A stretch of 64,000 bases of DNA from Alternaria dauci (GCF_042100115.1 NC_091278.1:1116001-1180000), one strand, 5' to 3'; numbered from the stretch's first letter, positions 46,497 to 57,295 are shown. The notes: a model not told the origin generated them from the sequence alone. Translations and numbers: made by a program.

Positions 46497-49400
46497 CTAC
46501 CCTACAGTGCTCGCCTCCTCCTCAGCCTGGCGTCGGAAATAGTCCGCGTCGACCAAGGAGTTACCAAGGTCGGCGGTAGGCAGATCAGTGCCAACCCCGG
46601 AGTCGCTCGGTGGAGAGTAGTGTTCTTTCATCTCTTCCCGGACGGCATCGACAGCGCGAACGATTTCTGATTGGGTTGGCAGGTCGACGTCGTGTTCGGT
46701 GGTGGCAGTCGAGATCTCGGAGCCAGTGATGTCCGACGGGTCGATGGTAGCCGTGGGCTCATTGTCTTCGTCGTCGTCGGAATACACCGACCCTTCCTCG
46801 TCGATGGGCTCTTCGCCACGAGCAGCAGAGCGCGCCGATTGCGCGCCATACGAGGTGCGGCGGTCATGATCAATGTCGCTACCGGTCATGTAGGATGAAC
46901 CAGAAGCGTATGTGCACTCGCTACCTGTGCCGCCGAAGCTGGAGCGTCCATCATAGCCTGGTGTCTCGCCTTCAGCATAGTCGCGGCTGTCGAGACTGTA
47001 GCGACGCTCAGTGCCGGTCTCACTTTGCGCATCCTCCTCGATGGTGGCGTGAGAGATCGGCGCTGACTCGTGCTCATCCTCCTCAGGCAGAACGCCGTTC
47101 TCCTTGTTGGCAACAACGGCGCTCGGACGACCGCCCCAAGAACCTTTCCGAGAATAGTTGCTCGTCTTGACAGAGTGACTGCGCCCCAGTCCGCCAGCTT
47201 TGCTATTAGCCGGCGTCGTACTTGTAGGGTAAGCCTGAGCTCCAGTGGGCGCGTTGCCGCTGATTTGACTGAGGGACAGGATGCGGCGCTGTGCTGGGTT
47301 GGCGGGTGCTCCACGACGAATAGCAGGGCGAGGCTTGAGCGCAAGAGAGAGGCCGTTTGCTGCAGTGCTGGGAGGTGGCATGGCCTTGGCGTCCTCGTTC
47401 CCAGTGTCTGCGTTCATACGCTTCTTGAGCTTGGAACCACCCTTCGATCCACCTTTGGTCATCATAAGAGCACGGGAATGATCCATGATACCGTTCAAGA
47501 TGCGACGCTCCAGTGCATCGGCCTTGGTGTCCATGAAGTGCAGCTCTTCTCGCCGAATGTCAAGCGCAGTGTGAAGAGACGAAACCTCACCAGTGAGGCG
47601 CACCTTTTGATTGGCAAGGTTCTCGCGCTCCGCTTGCAGACTGGCGACGGCAGCAAGAAGCGAGTCCTTCTCCTCCTTCAGCTCGGCCATGGTGCGGTCT
47701 TTCTCTTCTTGCAGTTCGGCCATGACACGTTCCTTCTCTTCCTTCAGTTCCTGCACGACACGCTCTTTTTCGGCCTTCATCTCTTGAATGTCTGCAAAGA
47801 GCTGCTCCTTCTGTGTCGCCTTTTCGGCTCGCAAGCTTTCCAAGTCGATCTCGAGCTGCTCCTTCTGAGTCGTTCGTCGCTCAATGAGCAAGCCAAGTTC
47901 CTCCGCTTCGCGTTCCTTGGCTTCATTGCCGTCAGTGATGAATTGCGTCTGCTTGGCAACGAAGTCGCTTAGCTCTGCAGCGGTTATCTTGACTTGGGCG
48001 TGGATCTCATCCAGCTTCTCAAGATTCCCTGCTGCTTTGCCAGCCTCATCAGCGTGACCAAGGAGCTTGTCCAGTTTCTCGTGCACCGCGCCGTCATCGT
48101 AATTGGGCGGTGGCTCGATTGCAAGCAGCTTGTCGAGTTTCTCTTGGACAGGTGCATCGTCGTACTTCTCCGGAAGCTCGATAGCTGGAGCTGGCGCTGG
48201 AAGAAGCTTCGGTAGATTGGCAAACTGCATCTGCAACTCTTCGGAACGAGCCCTGGCTTCTTCGTTCCAAGCACGAACGTTCTCGTCTGCCTCCTCCTTG
48301 GTCTTTTGCGCGTGCTCGTAGTGGGCCTTGACCAATGCTTCAATCTCGTGCAAGGCAACCATGAACTTAGGATGATACTCAGTAATGTTGTCCTGGAGGT
48401 TGTTGAAGATGTTCTCGACGTTCTTGATCTCATCACGAGTGTGGGAATGCTCAGTCTTGTCGTCGAGCTTCTGTTCCTCATACTTGGTGATGGTCTCGTT
48501 CTTCTGCTCTTCAAGCTTGGTGATGGTCTCATTCCTCTGCTCCTCAAGCTTGGCAATGTACTCCATCTTCTGCTCTTCAAGCTTCGCGATGGTTTCAAGC
48601 GTCTGCTCATCAAGCTTTGCCATCAATGCAAGCTTCTGCTCTTCGTACTTCGCAAGAGTCTCGTCCACCTTGCTGATGACGGCTGAGGAGTCGGTCGTCC
48701 ACTGGGTAGAGGCGCCTTCAAACTGGGAGGTGGCGCCTTCGAATCGATCGTTCATGCCCGCAATAGTAGCGCCGAGAGTGTCGATGGTCAGGCGAAGCTC
48801 GTCAGCAGTTGCCTTTGTGCTCTCGAGCATCTTCTCTTGTTCTTCTGACTTCTCCTTCATGACCTTTGCAAGTTCGTCGGCTAGGAGCTGAGCGTCGTCA
48901 TACTTGGCCATGAGGGTGTTGAACTTGTCCTCTAGGCTTTCTGTGAAGCCAGCAACAATCGCGTCCTTGACTTCGTCGTGCTTCTCGAGATGAAGTGCCG
49001 ACTTCTCTGCTTGGTCATTCTGGAGGCCCTCAATGGATCCGTGAGCGCGCTCGAACTCTCTCGCAAGGATCTCCATGAGTTCCTTGACATCAGCAGTAAC
49101 GTTGTTGGCACCGATTGTTTCCTCCAATGTCTTGAAGGAAGCTTGGAGACCTTCAATGGGACCGCCTTCGATGAGATTGGTCTTGATCTCCTCTCGCATC
49201 TCGTCCAGGGCGGCCTTGACCACAGTGATGTCCTCCACGAGCTGAGCAGCTTCAGCGCGTCGTTCATCAAAGTTGGTGGCGGTTTTCATGATGTCCTCCT
49301 CGTAGGTGTCTTTCATCTTGTCGTGGCTATCACGGAAGTCGTGGATCAAGCCAGTGAGCTGCTCCAAGTCGGCCTTTGAAGGAAGCTCTTCTGGATCCGG

Positions 49401-52400
49401 GATCTTCATGTCGTCGAGCTTCACCTTGAGATCATCTACTAGGAGGGTTACAGCGTCGATATCCGCCTTGGTCGCTTGAGGATTGGTCTCGTCGTCAGCC
49501 TTGGCAGCCTTCATCTCGTCAAGAGCAAGCTTGATATCGTCGGCAATGACCTGAATGACTGTAACGTCGGCCTTTGTTGCGCCTTCATCTTCGAACTTCT
49601 TCGCGAGCGCCTCCAGGGCCTCGGATGTGGTGCGTACGACGATCTCAACGTCTTCCAAGTTCTCCTTGGTGACAGCAGTCGCTGGGTCGGGCAGGACGAG
49701 CTCTTCGATCTTAGCTTTCGTGTTTGCGAGAAGAGTCTCGATGGCATCAGTGTCTTCCTTTCTGGCGATACCATCGAGAGCAGGTGGTGGCGTTTCTCGG
49801 TCTTGCATCACAAGAACGGCAGCTTGTACGTCTTTCAAGAGTTCTTCGATCGCGACAAGGTCCTCCTTCATAGCGGATCCAGCTGCGACGGCAGCAGATT
49901 CGGATGATGGCGCTGGCTCCGCCCTGGCACTGTCCATGGCTTCGACCTTATCCTGGATTTGTTCCAGCATAAGCTCCATCCTCGACAAGTCGGCGGATTG
50001 CTGAGGAGGCAGAGACGGCGATGGCGGAAGCTCTGCTTGCGTCGCTTCCTCAACGATCTCACGCGACATTAGTTCACCGCCTGCTGCTTCGTTCGCAAGA
50101 GCAATCTCATTTCCAGCAGGAGGAAGAGGGACATATTCTTCTTCGACATAAGTCTCCTGCCTTACGCTTCTGAGCATATCGATGTCGTCACGCAACGCGT
50201 TCAACCCTTCCTTGAGCGTATCCAAGATCTCGTATGATACGCTCATGTCGATTGTCTTCTCTGCGATTTTGGCAACATCAGCCCTCAGACCGTCAAGACC
50301 TTCTGTCATCGCATCCATGATCTCGCTAGTAGCAGACGCGTTGCGGTCAGGCGTGTCGAGCTTCTTATCCAGATGCGATTGAAGATCGTCTAGACCCAGT
50401 TTGAGGGCTTCCAGGACCTCCTCGGTATCGGCCCGGTTGTGTTGTCTGGTGACGTTATCAGACTGGCGGAGAAGGTCCAGCTCTCCACGGAAAGCTTCCA
50501 GGAGTTCTTCGTTGACGCCAGCAGAGTTGAGGTTCGTCTTGATATCATCCAGCGCAGCCTTCACAACCATGATCATCTCGGCTTTGTCGTTGTCGCCAGA
50601 TGGTACAAGGGCATTGCCAAGTGATTCCTTCAAGGCCTCTAGTTCGCCACGAATGAGCGCAATGTTATCCTTTGAAGTGGTCTCCTGGGACGTGTGTAAC
50701 CCGTCAATGAGTTCCCGGACAGCGTCAACAATGTCGTCCTTCTCGGCTGCGCCCCCGGATTTCATCACTGAACTGGCTAGGGTCTCGCGGAGATGTTCAA
50801 ACTCTTCTTTCAGTGAAGCCAGCATGTCGTCATTGGATGTAGTCGCACTCTGTTTCTCGCCCACCAGAGCATGGAGACCGTCAAAACCGGCTTGAAGCTT
50901 CTCAAGGATATCGTTCTTGTTGCTGGAGGTATCACCAAGAACAACTTCCTTCAGCTGATCGAACTCGTGCTTGATGGCCTCGCTGATGTCGTCGTTCGAG
51001 TCATCGTCTTCCGATCGAAGAGCAACCTGTGACTTCATCTCATCGAAACCAGCGTTGATGGCAGCGAGGATCTCTTCGTTGGTCTTGGAAGAGGGAAGGA
51101 ATTGAGAGCTCAGCTTCTCTTGGAGGTTCTCGAACTCAGACTTGATGTATTCTACCATGTCACCACGGCTCCAAGCTTGGTCTCCACGAGGACCTTCGGC
51201 AACGTAGCCTTGAACGTCTTCGCGCAACTTTTCGAGTTCAGCCTTGATGAGGTCGATCATCTCGCCGTCCTGGGTGATTTCTCGGGGCTGGTTGACAGAG
51301 CCTTGTAGGTCGGTACGAAGACTCTCCAGTCCCTCACGAAGGGTTTGGAGGACCTGCTCGGTATCACGCCCGTTGGCTGAGGAGAAACCTTGGAACTGGG
51401 TATTCACCTCATCTAGCACAGACTGGAGACGTTCCATGACAGCATCGTTGTGAGCTTGTGACGCGCTTTGTACAGCCTCTGTGATGCTCTCCTGGGGGAT
51501 CTCGACTTCCATTGGAGCATGTTGTTGCTCAGAAAGCGCTTGACGAATCACCTCCTCGAGCACTTCCCTTGACAGAGCATCTGTGGGCGGATTTTGAGCT
51601 GAAAGTGCAGGCTTCAGTTCCTCCAAAGACTCTCGCACGGCCATTAGGACTTCCTCGCGGATTTCGTGGACCTCATTGATGGGAGGAGGGAGCTGGATCT
51701 TCTGCAATGAGTCCTGAAGCATGGTCTCGATCTCCTCCTTCGTAACAGCGCCAGAACCATTGAAGTCCTGCAGACCTTCGCGAAGACACTGCAGAATCTC
51801 ATCATTGCCCAAGCCGACTTGTTGCACTTCGACATTCGGATTTATCTCGACACCGTCAAAAGCCTCTCGGACAGCGCTGATGATCGATTCCTTGTCAACA
51901 GCTGCAGCTTGGGGTGTCGGTTGATCCAAGCCACGCTCTGCCAGCGCTTGCTTGACAACGTCGTAGACCTCGTTGTTGTCGACTGTGGTGCGCGTCACGA
52001 CAGATGACATGGATTGCCGTCTCCGCTCGCGCATGACCTTGTCCATGTGCTCCTTAAGATTGGCAAGGCCCTCTTGAACGATGGCGCTGATGTCCTCGTT
52101 AGAGGCGCTCGAACCAGATCCCGCTTCAGCCTGTCTGGCTTGTTCGGCTTCCTCAACCTTGCGAGCCAGTTCCCGTCCCATGCCGAGGACCTCACCCCGG
52201 AGGTCTTGGATGAGCGTCTTGGTGGCCATCGTGACACAACCTGACTCGGCGACGCTATCCTTGATCTTACGGAGGAATTTTAGCATCTCTTCACTCACAA
52301 AATCGGCAGCCTTTGGGCTAGAGTAGGCTTTGCTATCGGCGGATATCGTTCGCGTCAAGGCACCAGATCCTGGAGACGGTTCAAACGACGCCGATCCGGC

Positions 52401-53666
52401 AGCTGCTGGATTCATAAAGCCACCGGCTGAGCCTTGCTTGACGAACTCGGCCAGCTCAGTGACCTTCTTGGCAGTCTCTCCTGTGGCCTTGTCGACCAGC
52501 TTCTGCAGGCTCGCTACCAGACGCTCTTGGCCGTCTTTGGTTACCATCTCGCGTATGATCTTCTCCAGCATTGCGACGCTAGCAGCTCCCTCAACAGAGT
52601 ATGGGTTCGGGCTTCCGATCCGCTCATCTGCCCAGGGGCTGGTGGACGCCATACGAGGGAAAGTGAATTGCTTCGTTGGGGTCATATGAGGATCTTGTAG
52701 GTTGAGGCTGCTAGACCGAGAGTTGTCGCCATTCATGGCTGCCGCAGCTTGAGCTTGCTGCTTTTGTGACATGGTGGCGAGGAGATCCTTGAGCGATTTG
52801 CGGATATCTTCGTCACGAGTATTGGTGGCCTCCTTCAAGCTGATAAGATCGGTGGCGTTGTCCTTGCTCCGCCGGCTGAGCTGCGACATGTCTTTCTGCA
52901 GGCTCGAGACGATGTTGTTGATGCTCATGAGCTGAATAGCGATGTTGTCGAAATTCTGCGGCGGTGGTGGTCCATGGACTGGCGCAGTCGCCGGGGCTGG
53001 TGCCGGTGTAGCCGCCGGTGAAGAGTGCGCCGAGCGGTTGGTGATGTTCGATAATGGCGGGTCAAGCATGTGTTGAGGAATGGTCATGCTCTGCAAGGCC
53101 TGCATGGTGGCAGAAGGGGGGGTGTTCTCTCCCAGGATGGCCCGCTGGCTAGGCCGCAGGGCAGGTGTGTCTTTGATCTCGAATCGTGATGCCGGCGTAG
53201 GAGTGAGTTGTCGCATAGGGCTCACGTCGGCATCTTTCCCAAAGTAGTCCCTCTCATAGTCCCTTGACACGGGCCGTCCTCCCCTACTCGATGGTCGATC
53301 GCGGTCGGGTGACCGCTCCGGCGACCGTGTATCGAGGTAGGTGCGCTCAGGTGAGCGGTTGTCAAGGTAGCTGCGCAGATCGCGAACGCTGCCCGGCTGT
53401 AATGACTGCATGCGCTTGTGCTGTGTGCCTTTGATCAGAGATCGCTCTGCAGACGTCTGCAACTTCTGTGGCATGGGGTTAGTAGTGTATGAGCTCGCTG
53501 GTAAACTCTCTCGCGCCTTCTCCTCTAGCGCCTTCGCCGCCTTCATGATGGCTGCAGATGTGTTTGGGCGAACGCCGAGAGTAGGAGAGCCTGGGTTCAG
53601 AGGCAGCGGCGGAGGTGCGCGATCTGGGTCAGCACTATCCCACCTGAAGCGCTGTGTTAGTGGCAT
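46497..53666 (-). CDS. Giant repetitive coiled-coil protein (2389 residues), function unknown
   Basis: One uninterrupted exon. The N-terminus (RWDSADPDRAPPPLPLNPGSP, then NTSAAIMKAAKALEEKARES) is of a type I recall among fungal proteins loosely named chromosome segregation ATPase family, but no Walker A or B motif is visible, so that name is not supported here. A disordered Ser/Pro-rich head is followed by long coiled coil. Repeats of the pattern EILxxLxxGLxxLRxxL lie at about 50170-51930, and hendecad repeats at 48469-48663 and 47663-47780. The C-terminal 350 residues are basic then Ser/Gly/Asp-rich. It could be a cytoskeletal, septal or spindle scaffold. Start uncertain: the first codons overlap a branch/acceptor-like CTAACACAG, so an upstream exon may exist. 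Confidence 0.82.
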   Translation of the reverse strand: MPLTQRFRWDSADPDRAPPPLPLNPGSPTLGVRPNTSAAIMKAAKALEEKARESLPASSYTTNPMPQKLQTSAERSLIKGTQHKRMQSLQPGSVRDLRSYLDNRSPERTYLDTRSPERSPDRDRPSSRGGRPVSRDYERDYFGKDADVSPMRQLTPTPASRFEIKDTPALRPSQRAILGENTPPSATMQALQSMTIPQHMLDPPLSNITNRSAHSSPAATPAPAPATAPVHGPPPPQNFDNIAIQLMSINNIVSSLQKDMSQLSRRSKDNATDLISLKEATNTRDEDIRKSLKDLLATMSQKQQAQAAAAMNGDNSRSSSLNLQDPHMTPTKQFTFPRMASTSPWADERIGSPNPYSVEGAASVAMLEKIIREMVTKDGQERLVASLQKLVDKATGETAKKVTELAEFVKQGSAGGFMNPAAAGSASFEPSPGSGALTRTISADSKAYSSPKAADFVSEEMLKFLRKIKDSVAESGCVTMATKTLIQDLRGEVLGMGRELARKVEEAEQARQAEAGSGSSASNEDISAIVQEGLANLKEHMDKVMRERRRQSMSSVVTRTTVDNNEVYDVVKQALAERGLDQPTPQAAAVDKESIISAVREAFDGVEINPNVEVQQVGLGNDEILQCLREGLQDFNGSGAVTKEEIETMLQDSLQKIQLPPPINEVHEIREEVLMAVRESLEELKPALSAQNPPTDALSREVLEEVIRQALSEQQHAPMEVEIPQESITEAVQSASQAHNDAVMERLQSVLDEVNTQFQGFSSANGRDTEQVLQTLREGLESLRTDLQGSVNQPREITQDGEMIDLIKAELEKLREDVQGYVAEGPRGDQAWSRGDMVEYIKSEFENLQEKLSSQFLPSSKTNEEILAAINAGFDEMKSQVALRSEDDDSNDDISEAIKHEFDQLKEVVLGDTSSNKNDILEKLQAGFDGLHALVGEKQSATTSNDDMLASLKEEFEHLRETLASSVMKSGGAAEKDDIVDAVRELIDGLHTSQETTSKDNIALIRGELEALKESLGNALVPSGDNDKAEMIMVVKAALDDIKTNLNSAGVNEELLEAFRGELDLLRQSDNVTRQHNRADTEEVLEALKLGLDDLQSHLDKKLDTPDRNASATSEIMDAMTEGLDGLRADVAKIAEKTIDMSVSYEILDTLKEGLNALRDDIDMLRSVRQETYVEEEYVPLPPAGNEIALANEAAGGELMSREIVEEATQAELPPSPSLPPQQSADLSRMELMLEQIQDKVEAMDSARAEPAPSSESAAVAAGSAMKEDLVAIEELLKDVQAAVLVMQDRETPPPALDGIARKEDTDAIETLLANTKAKIEELVLPDPATAVTKENLEDVEIVVRTTSEALEALAKKFEDEGATKADVTVIQVIADDIKLALDEMKAAKADDETNPQATKADIDAVTLLVDDLKVKLDDMKIPDPEELPSKADLEQLTGLIHDFRDSHDKMKDTYEEDIMKTATNFDERRAEAAQLVEDITVVKAALDEMREEIKTNLIEGGPIEGLQASFKTLEETIGANNVTADVKELMEILAREFERAHGSIEGLQNDQAEKSALHLEKHDEVKDAIVAGFTESLEDKFNTLMAKYDDAQLLADELAKVMKEKSEEQEKMLESTKATADELRLTIDTLGATIAGMNDRFEGATSQFEGASTQWTTDSSAVISKVDETLAKYEEQKLALMAKLDEQTLETIAKLEEQKMEYIAKLEEQRNETITKLEEQKNETITKYEEQKLDDKTEHSHTRDEIKNVENIFNNLQDNITEYHPKFMVALHEIEALVKAHYEHAQKTKEEADENVRAWNEEARARSEELQMQFANLPKLLPAPAPAIELPEKYDDAPVQEKLDKLLAIEPPPNYDDGAVHEKLDKLLGHADEAGKAAGNLEKLDEIHAQVKITAAELSDFVAKQTQFITDGNEAKEREAEELGLLIERRTTQKEQLEIDLESLRAEKATQKEQLFADIQEMKAEKERVVQELKEEKERVMAELQEEKDRTMAELKEEKDSLLAAVASLQAERENLANQKVRLTGEVSSLHTALDIRREELHFMDTKADALERRILNGIMDHSRALMMTKGGSKGGSKLKKRMNADTGNEDAKAMPPPSTAANGLSLALKPRPAIRRGAPANPAQRRILSLSQISGNAPTGAQAYPTSTTPANSKAGGLGRSHSVKTSNYSRKGSWGGRPSAVVANKENGVLPEEDEHESAPISHATIEEDAQSETGTERRYSLDSRDYAEGETPGYDGRSSFGGTGSECTYASGSSYMTGSDIDHDRRTSYGAQSARSAARGEEPIDEEGSVYSDDDEDNEPTATIDPSDITGSEISTATTEHDVDLPTQSEIVRAVDAVREEMKEHYSPPSDSGVGTDLPTADLGNSLVDADYFRRQAEEEASTVG
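47663..47780 (-). repeat. 11-residue (hendecad) coiled-coil repeat, 33-bp unit, C-terminal set
   Basis: Units ELKEEKERVMA, ELQEEKDRTMA and ELKEEKDSLLA follow one another, preceded by diverged EMKAEKERVVQ. An 11-residue period predicts a weakly right-handed or straight coiled coil. Confidence 0.8.
48469..48663 (-). repeat. 11-residue (hendecad) coiled-coil repeat, 33-bp unit, about six copies
   Basis: Units of the type AKLEEQKMEYI, AKLEEQRNETI, TKLEEQKNETI and AKLDEQTLETI are in tandem. DNA copies are close enough to suggest recent expansion. Confidence 0.85.
50170..51930 (-). repeat. Tandem amphipathic repeats EILxxLxxGLxxLR, roughly 40-55 residues each
   Basis: Clear copies include EILQCLREGLQDF, EILAAINAGFDEMKS, DILEKLQAGFDGLHAL, DMLASLKEEFEHLRETL, EVLEALKLGLDDLQSHL, EIMDAMTEGLDGLRADV and EILDTLKEGLNALRDDI. 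More diverged copies extend toward the N-terminus. Spacers are polar. I know no named domain with this pattern. Confidence 0.75.
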
Positions 53667-54481
53667 ATCGTGAGGGGTTTAATATGGCGGTGAGGAAGAC
53701 GAACATGGGAATCATCCTGTCTTGTGAGAACGAATGTGTGTGTCTGACGAGTTCCCGGTCGCGCGAGACCTCTCTGTCTGATGAAGGCATTATGGTGTGT
53801 TGTCTGATATGTGCTCAACCCAAAAAGGTTGTTCTGAGGTGGAGAGTGGGAGCGAGCTGAATTGAGAGCGCAAGAGTGGAATTGGGGTATACAGCTGAGG
53901 GGGTCGATCGTGAAAAGCTATCAGCGATCCAGCGCAGGGTATATAATAGTTCGTAATATCGTGGAGGATGGGAGTGTGGGAAAGTGGACTGGAGATGCAG
54001 GGCGGGCGGTGTGTTGATCAATAGCTTGGGGTTTGTTTACGTGCACTGGCCAATAGGCGATGACGATGGAGGCGCGACTGCCAACTCAGCCGTCGCTGGG
54101 GCAGCAACGGCGCGAAGAGGATAGTCCAGTTATGGCGATGCGCCAATTGCGTGCACAGCGATGGGTGGATTTGGCAAACCAATTTTGAGGCGAACGCTTT
54201 TAGTGGATATCATGGTCCCTCCCTTCCTGTCGCGTGTTGCCGACCAAACTGCTGTTGCTATGTGCCCTGGCGGTGTGGCGCGGCGGTGTGGCGTCCTTTA
54301 CCCTACCCATCGGAATTACATACTGCCGACCTTGCATCCGCCGCATCTCCATGTGAGCTTGTGAGCTCAACACCATCAAACAGTTCCATCACTGCCACTC
54401 CATCGCACGCTCCACCTCACGACCCGCGCGTACAAGTAACCACAAATCATCGCGTATACCACTAGCATCCAGTAAACCACC
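53667..54481. promoter_or_regulatory. Divergent promoter region, coiled-coil gene and rpn6
   Basis: 815 bp between two head-to-head starts (53666 minus, 54482 plus). TATATAA occurs on the minus-gene side (about 53940-53947). An unresolved 5' exon of the coiled-coil gene might lie near its edge. No other gene is seen. Confidence 0.5.
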
Positions 54482-55806
54482 ATGGCCGTCCCGGAAACGA
54501 GCTCGCGGATAGCGGAGGCGCAGAAGCTGGCCAAGTCGGATCCCTCCAAGGCCGAGCAGATCTTCAAAGATGTCCTGTCGCAAGACCCAGGCCAGAATGA
54601 GACTGCCATCAAGAACTATGAGAGCGCTTTGACCGGGCTCGGAGAGCTGTACCGTGACCAGAAGAGGGTGGATGCGCTGGCGGAGCTGGTCAAGCAGGCG
54701 CGGTCGATAATGTCATCCTTTGCTAAGGCGAAGACATCCAAGCTCGGTAAGAGCACACGTCTGGACACACATTCAAGCTCACGCAGCTAATCCTCACAGT
54801 CCGACAACTGCTCGACCTCTTCACCGCCATCCCCAACACTGTCGACGTCCAAATCGACGTCACCAAGTCATGCATAGAGTGGGCCGTGTCAGAGCGGAGA
54901 GGGTTCCTTCGGCAGAACCTAGAAACCCGACTCGTGTCCTTGTACATGCAGAAGCAATCCTACTACGAAGCCCTCACACTTATCAACAGCCTCCTCAAGG
55001 AGTTGAAGCGCTTGGACGACAAGCTGGTCTTGGTCGAGGTTCAGCTGCTCGAGTCAAGGGTTTACCACGCATTGGGCAACATACCAAAGGGTCGCGCTGC
55101 CCTCACTTCGGCACGAACTTCGGCTGCTTCAGTCTATACCCCGCCTCTGTTGCAAGCCGGACTGGATATGCAGAGTGGTATGCTGCATGCAGAGGACGGC
55201 GACTTCAACACGTCATTCTCCTACTTCATCGAAGCTATGGAGGGCTACCACTCACAAGACGAAGAACAGAAGGCTACTTCAGCACTCCAGTACATGCTGC
55301 TGTGCAAGATCATGCTCAACCTTGGAGACGACGTCACCTCGCTCATGACTTCCAAGCACGCTGTCAAGTACGCGGGCAGGCGGTTAGAAGCCATGAAGGC
55401 CGTAGCGCGAGCACACACCAACCGCAGTCTTGAAGAATACGAAACCGCCTTGACCGACTACCGTCAGCAGCTCGGCAGCGACCGCTTCATCACCTCCCAT
55501 TTGCGACGCCTGTACGACAACATGCTGGAGCAGAACCTGATCAAGGTCATCGAGCCCTTCAGCAGGGTAGAGATTGATCATGTCGCCAAGATGGTCGGGC
55601 TTGATACCATACAAGTTGAGCGCAAGCTTTCGCAGATGATCCTCGACAAGGTCATCATTGGAGTCTTGGACCAGGGTGCGGGTTGTCTGATCGTATATGA
55701 CGAGTCAGAGCGCGACCAGGGCTACGACGCGGCACTAAGTACACTCGAAAAGCTGAGCAACGTGGTCGATGTGCTCTACACCAACCAAGCTTCTCTGCTG
55801 GAGTAA
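54482..55806 (+). CDS. rpn6: 26S proteasome regulatory subunit Rpn6 (PSMD11)
   Basis: Exons 54482-54746 and 54800-55806 encode 423 residues, matching the usual Rpn6 length. The intron is 53 bp, phase 1, with donor GTAAGA, branch CTAAT and acceptor CACAG. N-terminal TPR-like helices include NYESALTGLGELYRDQKRVD, RRGFLRQNLETRLVSLYM and YHALGNIPKGRAALTSART. The C-terminal PCI domain includes LYDNMLEQNLIKVIEPFSRV, DTIQVERKLSQMILDKVI and GVLDQGAGCLIVY, ending in a final helix to SLLE. Rpn6 is a scaffold of the proteasome lid that braces the 19S particle against the 20S core. Confidence 0.96.
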
Positions 55807-56427
55807 AACAGGCGGAAGGGGAACTGTGACAGGCCCCAAAGCTATGTACAATAGAAGCATAGATGGTTAGGCATGCTATACCTGCAATGCGACTAGCTAA
55901 TAACGATGACACATGACGTAGTAAAGCATGGCTTGATGAAACCTATATTGGGCATTGAAGATAACAGCAACTTTGGTCCGCTCGAGTACAGCAGAACAAC
56001 ATTACCTTTCACTCATGATTCAGATCGGCTGGACATTGGCAAGACATCGCGTTGACCTTACTTCTTTTTTCCTAATATATTATCGCATACTATCCGGCAG
56101 CGAAAAGACAGTCTTACCAAGCCGGCACTATACATATCCCCGTCTCATTCGCTAATCCTTGGCGATCTATACTCACTCCGTAGCCGATCCACAACACAAC
56201 GATATTCCATCTCGAGATAGATTGTCATGCTCAAGGATGCTGGTCGCAGATTTGGAATCATGGACAAGGGGATAGTACAGGCGGAGATATGAAGAGATGC
56301 TTGGTGGCAACAGGAATGTGAATATAAGATACCATATCCATCACAAGAATCATAACTGCAGAGCAGAGTGTTCACCTATCATTCTTTCTAGTTCATTCCT
56401 ACATAACCATCCCACACACTGCCCAAT
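55807..56427. other. Intergenic region, rpn6 3' end and LPMO promoter
   Basis: AT-rich; no gene, tRNA or repeat recognised. Confidence 0.45.
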
Positions 56428-57124
56428 ATGTATTTCATAGCCGCAGCTGCAGCGACCATCCTCGCTCTCATCCCCAGAGTTCTTTCCCATGGCCTTATTA
56501 CCTCACCCCCCTCGCGTCCCACTGGCCCTTCTCTAAACTCCCTCTGCGGCCCTGCCATCACGCGCACTATCAACAACGACAACACCTCGCATGTCGAAGG
56601 CCTTCCAGAACTCCTAGCTGCGCCCTACAGCGCCTCCACCTGCAACCTCTGGCTCTGCAAAGGCCTGCAGTTCTCCGATAATCCTGCCAATAACACACAG
56701 GTATGGTCAGCTGGCCAGGTGGTACCGCTTAAAGTCTGGATTCGCATTCCGCACGAAGGGTCGGCGAATGTGAGTATCGTGGATGCGAAGCGGAATGAGA
56801 TTGTGGGAGATATGTTGAAGGTGTGGGGAAAAGGGTATGCGCCGGGAAAGAGCGAGAGCGATGTTCCAATTGGACAGAGGGAGTTTAGTGTGAGGATACC
56901 CGAGGGGTTGGAAGAGAAATGCGCAATGGCTGGTGACTGTGTAAGTACCATGAGCGCACTAGTGCTGGCGCAATGATGCATGTAGGTTGCTGACTAGAGT
57001 ATAGGTGTTGCAGTGGTATTGGTATGGTAATTCTGCGAAACAGACTTATGAATCCTGCGTGGACTTCAAAATCACGAAAATAGGCGCCAAAAGAGACGCT
57101 TTTGGTCGAGCGTTTAAGGGATAG
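56428..57124 (+). CDS. Secreted AA16-type lytic polysaccharide monooxygenase
   Basis: Exons 56428-56940 and 57005-57124 encode 210 residues; the 64-bp intron has donor GTAAGT, branch CTGAC and acceptor TATAG, phase 0. The signal peptide ends after PRVLS, exposing His21 as the N-terminal residue (HGLITSPPSRPTGPS), as needed for the copper histidine brace. His109 (RIPHEGSANVSIVD) fits the second brace histidine. CNLWLCKGLQF, CAMAGDCVLQWYWYG and QTYESCVDF match AA16 core features. It ends shortly after the catalytic domain, with no CBM or GPI signal. AA16 enzymes act oxidatively on cellulose; the substrate here is inferred. Confidence 0.86.
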
Positions 57125-57295
57125 ATTGTAGGCCTGCTGTGAGGCTCTTTGACTTGGACCGGGTTGACCTCTGGAAGTTGAAATTATTGAGATTGTTGAA
57201 TACGTCTATATCATGATACGATTCATTAACCACTCAGAAGGCAATTCTCGCATAAGAGAAAATCGAACCATCGCAACCAAACTTTGACAATACCC

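Noticed and set aside
54150..54190. Possible Rpn4-type proteasome element (GGTGG..TTTGGCAAA) upstream of rpn6
   Set aside because: Only part of the GGTGGCAAA consensus is present, split by other bases, and Rpn4 control is a yeast trait.
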